Source of the DNA: Pseudalkalibacillus sp045920555
GTDB lineage: Bacteria; Bacillota; Bacilli; Bacillales; Fictibacillaceae
Direction: 5' to 3'
Length of the DNA: 64,000 bases
Assembly (NCBI RefSeq): GCF_045920555.1
Contig: NZ_CP174509.1
Coordinates: 5,766,001-5,830,000, forward strand
Below are positions 1 to 7,439 of the stretch, in pieces (position 1 is the stretch's first letter; each line of letters starts with the position of its first letter). A program made the position numbers and the translations under genes. A model generated the notes under the pieces. The model saw only the letters and a list, made by a program, of their open reading frames with translations. It did no database searches and was not told the DNA's origin.

Positions 1-368
1 TTTACCTGATTAGAAAGCAAACCAGGTGCTTCCTTTACCAGGTGTTTGAATAGAGGATGGGCATCTTTGCCTTTGACATCCACTTTACTGAACATGGGAA
101 AGCTTACCCCATAATTGACTTGACAGAACTCTTGAATGTCTTGTTCTGATCCGGGTTCCTGATTCATGAATTGGTTGCTGGGAAAGCCCAGTACTTCGAA
201 ACCCTGGTCCTTATAAGTATCGTACAGTTTCTGCAACCCCTCATACTGGGGGGTGAAACCGCATTTGCTTGCCGTATTGACAATCATCAGCACTTTCCCT
301 TTATAATCCGCTAATTTCTTATCTTCTCCTGTAATCGTCTTGGCCGAAAAATCATGAACACTACTCAT
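1..368 (-). CDS. bsaA: glutathione peroxidase family protein (3' part outside window)
   Basis: Thiol peroxidase of the glutathione peroxidase family, expected in the cytosol to reduce hydroperoxides with thioredoxin or bacillithiol-type thiols. The start ATG at 368 follows an AAAGGAGGCGG ribosome site. The visible 122 residues contain NTASKCGFTPQY with the peroxidatic Cys at residue 36 (a Cys, not selenocysteine), then LGFPSNQFMNQEPG, which holds the conserved Gln and Asn region. The family is about 160 residues, so roughly the last 40 residues lie beyond the left edge. Gene symbol follows the B. subtilis homologue. No PerR or Fur box was recognised upstream. Confidence 0.9.
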   Translation of the reverse strand, partial: MSSVHDFSAKTITGEDKKLADYKGKVLMIVNTASKCGFTPQYEGLQKLYDTYKDQGFEVLGFPSNQFMNQEPGSEQDIQEFCQVNYGVSFPMFSKVDVKGKDAHPLFKHLVKEAPGLLSNQV

Positions 369-483
369 AGAACCGCCTCCTTTTAATTTAAAAATTAGCA
401 ATCCCCAACATATAAGTCAAAAGTATCTTTTAAAATATAAAAAGCCAGCCTTATGGATATTGATTTATCCTCTTTATAATGCT

Positions 484-592
484 CGGTGCCAGGTACCGAT
501 TCAGACCCCTTGGGAATACTGACTTCCTGATCGGTGCCTGGTACTTCTCACAAACCCAGTTGCAGCAAGGGGTAAACTGTCGTGCCTGGTAC
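484..592. repeat. REP/REPIN-like repeat copy A plus a solo half-site
   Basis: The 330-bp gap between the peroxidase and the small lipoprotein holds GGTGCCAGGTACC (485-497) and GGTGCCTGGTAC (533-544), forming an inverted pair around a spacer of about 35 bp, and a further GTGCCTGGTAC at 582-592. The arms match those of the copies near 7.2 kb and 11.7 kb, while the spacer differs. Nothing coding was seen in this gap. Confidence 0.75.
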
Positions 593-619
593 AGCATCCA
601 TTGTACAGCATTCAAAAAC

Positions 620-647
620 AAAAAAATAGAGCTGCATTGGGCAGCTC
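620..647 (-). terminator. intrinsic terminator of the small lipoprotein gene
   Basis: On the minus strand a GAGCTGC stem, five-base loop and GCAGCTC are followed by TATTTTTTTG. It lies about 50 bp after the stop codon of the lipoprotein gene. Confidence 0.7.
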
Positions 648-698
648 ATAAATGAGGGTAGGGAGGTAGGACAGTGTGCCTACGGTTTCAGTTTAAAA

Positions 699-902
699 TC
701 AAGAACCGTTTTCAGAAGATTCGCCTTCACCACTTTCTTCAGTGTTCGTTTCTTCTTCGGTTGGTTCTCCATTAGTTGGTTCTTCATTAGTTGGTTCCCC
801 ATTAGTTGGTTCCGTTGGTTCTTCTTCCGTTCCGTTACATGCTGTTATTAACATAATTGCGAATAATGCAGAGCCAAGTTTAGCGAGAAAGCTTTTTTTC
901 AC
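699..902 (-). CDS. small Glu/Thr/Pro-rich lipoprotein, unknown function
   Basis: Predicted 67-residue secreted lipoprotein of unknown function. It has a short lysine-start signal peptide (MKKSFLAKLGSALFAIML) ending in a lipobox ITAC, so the Cys would be lipidated and the chain anchored outside the membrane. The mature part is an acidic low-complexity tract made of variations of EPTNGEPTNE, with no folded domain. The GTG at 902 is preferred because AAGGAG sits eight bases before it; the in-frame GTG at 911 directly abuts that ribosome site. Expressed alone with its own terminator. Similar short acidic lipoproteins are common in Bacillaceae, but I recognise no named family. Confidence 0.65.
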   Translation of the reverse strand: MKKSFLAKLGSALFAIMLITACNGTEEEPTEPTNGEPTNEEPTNGEPTEEETNTEESGEGESSENGS

Positions 903-1050
903 GGTAACCACTCCTTGTATCGCAAGTTTTTTTGCTGGCTGTGTACCAGCTACTTACAATATAGAGCATTTTCCGTTAAAATTGGGTAATTTTACTGAAT
1001 GCATAAACATTCCTAACGATTTTAACACCGCACTAACATTCACTTAACAA

Positions 1051-1668
1051 TCATCTTCGTAAAATGGCTCTGACCGGGCTGGCATCGGATTCAGTTAGCG
1101 GCAATGGCAATGCGATCAGTTCATAGACGCCTTCCTCGACATCATCCAGAATGACACTTTCAAGGATATGAATGTCGTTGTTTAGTAAACCATGATGTGC
1201 AGCCAAATCCTTTGAATCTACCTGGTCGACGGAAGGAACATCCACTCCAATCAGACGGATGCCTTTTTCTTTTAAAAATGGCGCAAGTTCTTCTGAAAGG
1301 TAGGTGATCGATTCCGGAAACTTACTTCGGTCTGTCCAGGATCCGGTTTTTATAAGCAATCGCTCTACTTTACTTAAATCATAACATTCCAGATCCTCAG
1401 GTTTTATCGAATCACGGTCTTCTAGATGGACGACGAGTGTATCGCCAACGTAAAGCTCCGGCTGGAGATCCAGCATCTTTTTACCATCATTGTCAAAATG
1501 AAACGGTGCATCTACATGTGTTCCTGTATGGGTACTCAACGTCAGACTTCCGACGTTCACGGATCCAGTCTCTTCTTTCGTCCAGTTCAATTTAAAAGAA
1601 AAGGGAGTATCGCCAGGCCATGTTGGCACTCCCTCCTTCAGCGGTTGAGAAATGTCCCAAATTTTCAT
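1051..1668 (-). CDS. kynB: kynurenine formamidase (cyclase family)
   Basis: Metal-dependent hydrolase of the cyclase superfamily, very like Bacillus KynB, which hydrolyses N-formyl-L-kynurenine to kynurenine and formate in tryptophan breakdown. The 205-residue length fits. The metal site HTGTHVDAPFHF is intact, and ISQPL, WPGDTPF and the GVDVPSVD segment are typical. ATG 1668 is chosen because AAGGGGAG lies eight bases upstream; a TTG two codons earlier lacks this. It starts 27 bp after the fabZ stop, so it is probably cotranscribed with fabZ. No kynA (tryptophan dioxygenase) or kynU lies in the window, so the true substrate is less certain than the family. Confidence 0.8.
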   Translation of the reverse strand: MKIWDISQPLKEGVPTWPGDTPFSFKLNWTKEETGSVNVGSLTLSTHTGTHVDAPFHFDNDGKKMLDLQPELYVGDTLVVHLEDRDSIKPEDLECYDLSKVERLLIKTGSWTDRSKFPESITYLSEELAPFLKEKGIRLIGVDVPSVDQVDSKDLAAHHGLLNNDIHILESVILDDVEEGVYELIALPLPLTESDASPVRAILRR

Positions 1669-1695
1669 CAGCAAATCTCCCCTTATAATAGCTAT

Positions 1696-2130
1696 CTATT
1701 CTTTCTTTTCACCTAACGCGAACATGATTTCAGCTTCACAAGCGACCTCACCATCGACGGTTGCAACAGCCTGTCCTTTCCCCATCGAACCACGGACTCG
1801 CGTCAATTCCACTTCAAGGCGTAATTGATCTCCCGGGCGTACTTGTCTTTTAAAACGGCATTTGTCGATACCTGCAAAAAAGGCCAGACGTCCACGATTT
1901 TCTTCTTTTTTTAGAAGGGCAACCGCTCCCACCTGAGCAAGTGCCTCTACGATCAAAACACCCGGCATGACAGGATATTCAGGGAAATGTCCATTGAAAA
2001 AGTCTTCATTTGCGGTCACATTTTTAATCCCGGTTGCATGTTTACCTTCTTCAACTTCAAGAATTTTGTCCACTAGTAAAACCGGGTGACGGTGTGGAAT
2101 GATTTCCTTGATTTCATCGATGTTCAACAT
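1696..2130 (-). CDS. fabZ: 3-hydroxyacyl-[acyl-carrier-protein] dehydratase FabZ
   Basis: Hot-dog fold dehydratase of type II fatty-acid synthesis that removes water from 3-hydroxyacyl-ACP in the elongation cycle in the cytosol. The 144 residues are full length. HRHPVLLVDKI near the start, the catalytic His48 in GHFPEYPVMPG and the catalytic Glu62 in VEALAQ are present. An AGGAGG ribosome site precedes the ATG. Its position near flhP/flhO/mbl matches B. subtilis ywpB, although here a transposase has come between fabZ and the flagellar genes. Confidence 0.95.
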   Translation of the reverse strand: MLNIDEIKEIIPHRHPVLLVDKILEVEEGKHATGIKNVTANEDFFNGHFPEYPVMPGVLIVEALAQVGAVALLKKEENRGRLAFFAGIDKCRFKRQVRPGDQLRLEVELTRVRGSMGKGQAVATVDGEVACEAEIMFALGEKKE

Positions 2131-2203
2131 ATGTAAATCCTCCTATGTATTGCTTTCTTTTTTCCTATCATAGCACAAAACAGCTTTGAAAAATAAATCC
2201 TGG

Positions 2204-2791
2204 CTAAAGGAAGGATTCCAGGGATTTTTCCAGCTCATCGCCTGTTATGGATGCAGTTGGATCGTTTTCTACGAATTTCTGGTACTCGATATTTTGGGGA
2301 TAGGGAAAATAAGAGAGCACGGGATAAGGATTTACGTTGGGGAGTCTGTGGAAATCAACATATGTCCGGTAGCTGCTCCATTCATACGCGCTTGGTGTTG
2401 TTGCTAGATCGGCATTCACTGGGTTGAAGTGGATGTATTTGCTGACGTCCATTTGATAGTTCGGCGAATCGATCAGTTTAGCACCATAACGTCCTTGGAA
2501 AACATGGCCGACGAATTCATATTTCTTATTGAAATAGAGCGCATAACGATGATGGATCTTTCTTATGATTTGATCGGGTGCTGAAAAGTGGGTTTTTAAT
2601 TGAAGGTGGATGTGATTGGTCATCAGGCAGTAGGAGTAGAGGTCGAAGGTGAATTCTGATCGGGCTTCGCCGAGAATTTTCATGTACTTCAGGCGGTCTT
2701 GATTGTCGTAAAAGAGAGGGGTCTTGCGATTTCCACGCGAGGTGATATGATACTCCGCTCCGGGATACCATACCCTTAGCTTTCGAGGCAT
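2204..2791 (-). CDS. REP-associated tyrosine transposase (RAYT, Y1 HUH family)
   Basis: A 195-residue single-strand DNA endonuclease of the TnpA_REP/Y1 group (related to IS200 transposases, COG1943 type). The start PRKLRVWYPGAEYHITSRGN, the HUH-like motif NHIHLQ at about residue 60, FQGRYGAKLID, and KYIHFNPVNADL with the candidate catalytic Tyr are the family hallmarks. AAGGAG precedes the ATG. RAYTs are normally single-copy residents that act on REP/REPIN palindromes rather than mobilising themselves. Several REPIN-like pairs lie at 0.5, 7.2 and 11.7 kb of this window, but none directly flanks the gene. It interrupts the usual fabZ to epuA/flhP neighbourhood. Confidence 0.85.
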   Translation of the reverse strand: MPRKLRVWYPGAEYHITSRGNRKTPLFYDNQDRLKYMKILGEARSEFTFDLYSYCLMTNHIHLQLKTHFSAPDQIIRKIHHRYALYFNKKYEFVGHVFQGRYGAKLIDSPNYQMDVSKYIHFNPVNADLATTPSAYEWSSYRTYVDFHRLPNVNPYPVLSYFPYPQNIEYQKFVENDPTASITGDELEKSLESFL

Positions 2792-2970
2792 AACGTCACT
2801 CCTTAAAAGAATTTGTTCAGTTTGATTTATCAGCTAGTGAATGGGGATTATTTCTTATAGGTGTCGAAAATAGAGGAAACTTACCATCATTATACCGCTA
2901 AATAGATAAATTTGGTAAATGATATTTATCAGTTTCCGACTGATCGTTTGCGAATCACACTCTGAGGTTG

Positions 2971-3030
2971 TTTATGAGCCGATTTCAGAATTTATGAGCC
3001 GATTTCAGAATTTATTGCGTATTTTGAGTA
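2971..3030. repeat. 20-bp tandem repeat (two exact units, one degenerate)
   Basis: TTTATGAGCCGATTTCAGAA occurs exactly at 2971-2990 and 2991-3010, followed by a degenerate third unit beginning TTTATTGCG at 3011. The array lies between the RAYT gene and the terminator of the flagellar block. See the two other 20-bp-period arrays at 16.9 and 52.8 kb. Confidence 0.85.
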
Positions 3031-3060
3031 CTGAGTTATTCCACAAATTTTACATGAAAT

Positions 3061-3098
3061 TCAAAAGCCCTTTGGAGGGTAAACCTCCTAAAGGGCTT
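3061..3098 (-). terminator. terminator after flhO-flhP-epuA block
   Basis: Strong stem: GCCCTTT and GGAGG pair with CCTCC and AAAGGGC around a five-base loop (one bulged base). Read on the minus strand it is followed by TTTTGAATTT. It separates the flagellar block from the RAYT gene. Confidence 0.75.
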
Positions 3099-3126
3099 CC
3101 ATGCAAGGTTCTTATTCAGATTTCAT

Positions 3127-3468
3127 TCATGCGTCTTTTTTGACAATATCGACGATGTGCTGCCATGTGTCTTTTTTGAAGACGTCCATCATTTCTCCGT
3201 CTCCGACTACTCCATACCCTACAGCTAGTCCTCCCGCAAGGCAAAGCGCGAACAAGAGAACAACAATGATCAACCGTAGCCAGATCGGCACAATGCGTTC
3301 CTGAAGCTTATCTGACCGTACTCTCTGTTGTTTACGCTCTTCCTGTGAAGAAGGCGAGCTTTCCTCGTTCTTCTTCAAGTATTTTCTTATTAATTTATTT
3401 TTACTCGTCTTAAATGCTTCTCTTAAAGAAGATCGTTCATTTTTGGCTTCTGTATTTTTTTGAATCAT
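3127..3468 (-). CDS. EpuA-family membrane protein (often labelled RNA polymerase subunit beta)
   Basis: A 113-residue single-pass membrane protein. Residues 1-55 are lysine/arginine/serine-rich and cytoplasmic. A transmembrane helix follows (about residues 59-83, IVPIWLRLIIVVLLFALCLA), then GYGVVGDGEMMDVFKKDTWQHIVDIVKKDA, the conserved C-terminal signature of the EpuA family (PF11772). Public annotations often call this family 'DNA-directed RNA polymerase subunit beta'; the sequence has nothing of RpoB, so that name is misleading. It follows flhP by 22 bp and is probably cotranscribed. Function unknown to me. Confidence 0.75.
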   Translation of the reverse strand: MIQKNTEAKNERSSLREAFKTSKNKLIRKYLKKNEESSPSSQEERKQQRVRSDKLQERIVPIWLRLIIVVLLFALCLAGGLAVGYGVVGDGEMMDVFKKDTWQHIVDIVKKDA

Positions 3469-3490
3469 GTTAACTCCCCATTAATCCTGC

Positions 3491-4321
3491 TTAACGAATG
3501 GTATTCACTAGTCCCATCATCTGATCAGCCATCGTTACGGCTCTGGCATTCACCTGGTAGGAACGTTGTGTAGTTAAAAGTTCTGTCATTTCCTGAGCGA
3601 CATTGACATTGGATTGCTCCAACGCACCTTGCTGGATCAAGTCTTTCATTTGCTCCACTAGTGCAACAGCTTGTCCAACCGGCGTATCAGGACCAAGTCT
3701 AAAACGGTTTTCTCCATACGCCTCTAATAGCTGAGGCCGTACAATTTCGGCCAAAGCCAATCGGCAAGCATTTACAACCGTCCGATCCGGCATCGTGACT
3801 CCAATCGTCCCATTTCCATTGATCGAAATCGATTCAAATCCTGCCGGTATCTCAATCGGACCGTTTTCACCCATCACACGATCCCCATTCGCAGCAGTAA
3901 GTTGTAATTGATCAGGGTTTCCTTCTACTGGATTCAAGTAAAAAGACCCTTCCCTTGTATATTCAATGATTTCGACATTATTTTCAAGTGTTTTCGAAAT
4001 TTGAAACATAACGTTCGGATTTAATAAGGCAACATCCAGGGTTCTACCCGTTTCGAGAACACTGCCTTGCTCTAATCGAAGGACGGTCCCAGAAACTCGT
4101 GATCCACTTCCAAGACGAATTCCATCCGGTGTCAAACGGCCCATCTCAGCTCTCTGGTTCGGCTGGTTGTTTATCTCTTGGACTAGTAAATCAGAAAATT
4201 GTACATTGCGTCTCTTAAATCCATATGTATTACTATTCGAAAGGTTATTTGAAATCGTGTCTAACTGCCGTTGCAGCTGTCCTATCGATACAGAAGCCGT
4301 AATCATCGATCGATTCATCAT
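3491..4321 (-). CDS. flhP: flagellar hook-basal body protein FlhP
   Basis: Rod/hook family protein of the flagellar basal body (FlgG/FlgF type), 276 residues. The N-terminal MMNRSMITASVSIGQLQRQLDTISNNLSNSNTYGFKRR contains the rod signature NNLSNSNTYGFK. The C-terminal QSNVNVAQEMTELLTTQRSYQVNARAV is the matching helix that packs against it in the rod. The central beta region is intact. Adjacent to flhO and mbl exactly as in B. subtilis, where FlhO and FlhP form the distal rod. Its partner flhO is frameshifted here, so the assembled rod may not form. Confidence 0.9.
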   Translation of the reverse strand: MMNRSMITASVSIGQLQRQLDTISNNLSNSNTYGFKRRNVQFSDLLVQEINNQPNQRAEMGRLTPDGIRLGSGSRVSGTVLRLEQGSVLETGRTLDVALLNPNVMFQISKTLENNVEIIEYTREGSFYLNPVEGNPDQLQLTAANGDRVMGENGPIEIPAGFESISINGNGTIGVTMPDRTVVNACRLALAEIVRPQLLEAYGENRFRLGPDTPVGQAVALVEQMKDLIQQGALEQSNVNVAQEMTELLTTQRSYQVNARAVTMADQMMGLVNTIR

Positions 4322-4370
4322 TCTACCTCCTGAAATCCATCCTATTGAAGCGAGTCTTTTAAAATTCAGA

Positions 4371-5181
4371 TCAACCTAGTCTACCAATTTCATTCGATGC
4401 TTTTTCCATCGTCCGGTCGTAAGCTTGTAAAACCTTCTGATTGGCTTCGAATGTTCGATAAGCATTCATCATTTCTACCATCGTCTGTTCAACATCCACG
4501 TTGGAGCGTTCGACAAATCCTTGTTTCAACTGATAGGAAACTTCAGGATTCCCTTCTGCAGGGATGATTGTATCTTCATTCCCAACTACAAAAAGTCCGT
4601 TCCCCGCTTTTTCAAGTAGGTTCGGATTTTCTACAAGCGCGACATTCACTTGTACGCCGAGCTCTGGAATCATCCCATTGGAATCCATCGTAAAATCAGA
4701 TCCTTCTACTTGAATCCGGTTCCCATTCGTATCTAGTACGAAGCCACCGGTACTCGTTACGAGATTTCCATTCGTGTCTAGTGAAAAATTCCCGTTACGT
4801 GTTAATTGTGTGGCGCCCTCTTCATTTTCAACTGTAAAAAACAAAGCGCTCTCGGTGCCGGTTTCTTCATCAATCGGAACAGCCCCTTGAAGAAGAGCAA
4901 CATCGAGATTGTGTCCAGTCTCTTGGAGGTAAAGTTCGGCATCGTCTCTTGCATATATACTGCTGTCGCAAGCGTACCGACCTGCTTGCTGGCAGGAATA
5001 GAATTCCCTGCGAGATTCGTTTCTCCAAGACGACTCAACAGCAATTGCGGAAATGCTCGAACGATGCCTGATCCGCTTTAAAGCCGGGCGTATTCGCATT
5101 TGATAGATTATTCGTCAACAGATCTTGACGTCTTTGCTGAGAAATCATTCCGGAAGCCGCTGTGTAAAAACCTCGAAACAT
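4371..5181 (-). pseudogene. flhO: flhO, flagellar rod protein gene with two frameshifts
   Basis: The natural start is ATG 5181, preceded by AAAGGAGGAG, giving MFRGFYTAASGMISQQRRQ and the rod signature TNNLSNANTPGFKADQASF. That frame then breaks. RAFPQLLLSRLGETNLAG continues in a second frame (an apparent one-base loss near 5055, where TTCGAGC would need TTCCGAGC). After MQETMPNFTS the reading changes again near 4930 to a third frame, which carries LQETGHNLDVALLQG through VDVEQTMVEMMNAYRTFEANQKVL and the stop. No single frame encodes the whole protein. The second break also looks short of a few residues, so it may be a small deletion rather than a base-calling error. A 242-residue reading from 5099 exists, but its first 55 or so residues are out-of-frame nonsense. 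Confidence 0.8.
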
Positions 5182-5302
5182 GATGCTCTCCTCCTTTATT
5201 TTTATGTAAAAATAACTTGGCCAAGTGTCTGTATGAAGCTTGTCCTTTTAAAAACTAGTAAAAGACGATTGCTAGTTGTGTTTAATAGATTCAGTCGCTC
5301 TT

Positions 5303-6304
5303 TCAAGACGTTTTTTGCTTCGGTAACTTGTCGATATGTTCAAGCATCAAACCAGTTCCACGTGCTACGCATGTCATCGGATCATCTGCTATGTGGACCG
5401 GAACCTTCAATTCTTCGGCAAAAAGTTGATCGATTCCGTGTAACAGAGCTCCCCCGCCAGTAAGGATGATACCGCGGTCGATGATATCAGCTGAAAGTTC
5501 AGGAGGTGTTTTTTCCAAAACGCTTTTCGCAGCCATCAAAATAGAATGGACAGATTCGTTCAATGCTTCCTCAATTTCTGAAGATCGGATCGTGATGTTA
5601 CGTGGCAAACCGCTTACCATGTCACGACCACGAATCTCCATTTCTTCATCACGAGCTCCTGGAAAGACCGTCGCTACCTGTATCTTGATACTTTCGGATG
5701 TTCGTTCACCGATCAAAAGCTTGTACTTCTGTTTTATGTATTGAAGAATGTCCTGGTCGAGCTTGTCCCCCGCCATTTTAATCGAAGAGGCGGTGACGAT
5801 ATCGCCCATGGATAGAACGGCAACATCTGTTGTTCCACCGCCTATGTCAACGACCATGTTCCCGTATGGTTGAAAAATATCCATACCAGCACCAATTGCG
5901 GCAACCTTCGGCTCTTCTTCAAGGAATACGTGTTTCGCTCCACTCTTTTGAGCTGCTTCACGGATTGCTTTTTGTTCAACGGTCGTAATATTCGTTGGAG
6001 TACAGATTAAGATCCTTGGCTTGCCTATCAGCCCCCTCACGTTAATCTTATCCAAGAAATATTTCAGCATCGCTTCAGTCATTTCGAAATCCGCGATCAC
6101 CCCATCTTTTAACGGTCTAGTCGCAACGATATTTCCAGGAGTTCGCCCAACCATTCTGCGAGCTGCTTCACCCACCTCTAACACACGATCGTGGTGGATA
6201 TCAATAGCAACGACTGATGGCTCGTCGAGGACAATCCCCCGTCCCTTGACATAAATGAGCACGTTAGCGGTACCCAAATCAATGCCTACATCTCTAGAAA
6301 ACAT
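5303..6304 (-). CDS. mbl: MreB-like cell-shape protein Mbl
   Basis: Bacterial actin that polymerises under the membrane and guides lateral cell-wall synthesis. 333 residues, full length. Phosphate and nucleotide loops are intact: DVGIDLGTANVLIYVKGRGIVLDEPSVVA at the start, VVDIGGGTTDVAVLSMG centrally and IILTGGGALLHGIDQL near the end. AMLKYFLDK and the position next to spoIIID distinguish Mbl from MreB, which normally sits with mreCD. Encoded downstream of spoIIID and upstream of flhO, as in B. subtilis. Confidence 0.95.
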   Translation of the reverse strand: MFSRDVGIDLGTANVLIYVKGRGIVLDEPSVVAIDIHHDRVLEVGEAARRMVGRTPGNIVATRPLKDGVIADFEMTEAMLKYFLDKINVRGLIGKPRILICTPTNITTVEQKAIREAAQKSGAKHVFLEEEPKVAAIGAGMDIFQPYGNMVVDIGGGTTDVAVLSMGDIVTASSIKMAGDKLDQDILQYIKQKYKLLIGERTSESIKIQVATVFPGARDEEMEIRGRDMVSGLPRNITIRSSEIEEALNESVHSILMAAKSVLEKTPPELSADIIDRGIILTGGGALLHGIDQLFAEELKVPVHIADDPMTCVARGTGLMLEHIDKLPKQKTS

Positions 6305-6453
6305 GCGGTAAATCCTCCCTAATCCAGAATGGTTCTATTGGTTGTATGATTTGTTAAATTTATGTAGTTCATCCATTTTATAAGTTTACCATAGTTTTGT
6401 GTAGAATAGGGACAAAATTTGTCAAAAAATAGTACATAATCACTACCCAAAAA

Positions 6454-6720
6454 TTAATTGACTACCTTTTCAGTCGATTTTTTGTATTTTTCCCGAGTAG
6501 CTTCTCCACCACGGAGATGTCGTACTGATTTATGGTACTCCAATATCTCTTTGACACTGTTGGCCAGCTCCGGGTTGATTTCAGGTAATCGTTCAGTTAA
6601 ATCTTTGTGGACAGTACTTTTCGAAACACCGAATTCCTTCGCTATCATTCGAACGGTTTTTCTTGTCTCCACGATATACCTGCCTATCTTGATGGTTCGT
6701 TCTTTGATGTAATCGTGCAC
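6454..6720 (-). CDS. spoIIID: sporulation transcriptional regulator SpoIIID
   Basis: Small DNA-binding protein of the mother cell (88 residues) that turns sigma-E genes on or off and helps make sigma-K. The helix-turn-helix TVRMIAKEFGVSKSTVHKDLTERL occupies about residues 23-46. The basic C-terminal region (HKSVRHLRGGEATREKYKK) contributes to DNA contact in the family. It sits upstream of mbl, the order seen in B. subtilis. A sigma-E promoter is expected upstream but I could not place one with confidence. Confidence 0.95.
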   Translation of the reverse strand: MHDYIKERTIKIGRYIVETRKTVRMIAKEFGVSKSTVHKDLTERLPEINPELANSVKEILEYHKSVRHLRGGEATREKYKKSTEKVVN

Positions 6721-7074
6721 ACCACTCGCCTCCCTAAATTGGATGTAAGAGGTGCGAAATGAGACTTCAATATCTAGGCTGCGAAATGTTAAATTGTCAT
6801 CTTCCCCCTATGAACAAAATGACTGCTAAGCTCGCACGCAGCTTTACTTAGACTTCTCATCGCGGTCCCCTAAAGTTCGTTTTGTAATATTTTATTATTA
6901 GTCATGTGGTTATATACCTAAAAGTCAAGTGGGACAAGGGAATTTGTTTACTTTTTCTTGAAATGGCCTTTCGAAACGCTTGCTGTGCAATGTCCACCGC
7001 TCACAGACAAGCCCACAAAATGTACAAAAAGTTTGAAAATTTTCTTCAATATTATTTTTTATGGTGTCTTCGTT

Positions 7075-7147
7075 GGTGCCTTCTCTGGTGCCTGGCACGA
7101 AAATTCAACCCTTGTCGCCCAACGGTTTTGAGACGGTGCCAGGTACC
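7075..7147. repeat. REP half-sites, cluster B1
   Basis: GGTGCC at 7075-7080, GGTGCCTGGCAC at 7087-7098 and GGTGCCAGGTACC at 7135-7147. These are variants of the same nearly palindromic half-site found at 485, 533, 582 and 11.7 kb. Confidence 0.65.
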
Positions 7148-7180
7148 ATTTCATTCCCGCTCTGGGCAAGGCTTTCGAGA

Positions 7181-7243
7181 GTGTACCTGACACCGATCTG
7201 GATCCCTTCTCCGACAAGGCTTCGTGATCGGTGCCTGGTACAC
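7181..7243. repeat. REPIN-like element, copy B2
   Basis: An inverted pair: GTACCTGACACCGATC (7183-7198) and GATCGGTGCCTGGTAC (7226-7241) around a 27-bp spacer. Its reverse complement aligns without gaps to the element at 11700-11760, with about 6 differences in 61 positions including the spacer. The two are therefore copies of one 61-bp unit, not merely similar short palindromes. Confidence 0.85.
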
Positions 7244-7439
7244 AAAACATCCATTTTTTGAGGTTTTCATACATGGTTTTTGCTCTCGTGTTAAAAGTTT
7301 CAATAATTCATCATCTTTCGACAGTATTAGTGCTTTTACTGCCTTGATAATGGGTTTTCTATAGTGTATTCTTTAAATGTTAGAATTTTCGAATAAATAT
7401 TTATACCTAAATAAAAAGAATAATGGGAGGGGACATTGA

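Larger units (their letters stand above)
6721..7439. other. 719-bp intergenic region with REP repeats, divergent promoters expected
   Basis: Separates spoIIID (leftward) from the ATP-grasp operon (rightward). The part nearest spoIIID should hold its sigma-E promoter. Several REP half-sites occupy 7075-7243 (listed separately). The last 200 bp before 7440 are AT-rich and end in GGGAGGGG before the ATP-grasp start. I saw no convincing small gene. Confidence 0.5.

Noticed and set aside
3127..3468. Possible RNA polymerase beta subunit, following the common database name for this family
   Set aside because: The protein is a 113-residue single-pass membrane protein with no RpoB motif; only the EpuA-type tail is recognisable.
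4802..5044. Separate 80-residue gene inside flhO
   Set aside because: It is the middle segment of flhO displaced by frameshifts, not an independent gene.
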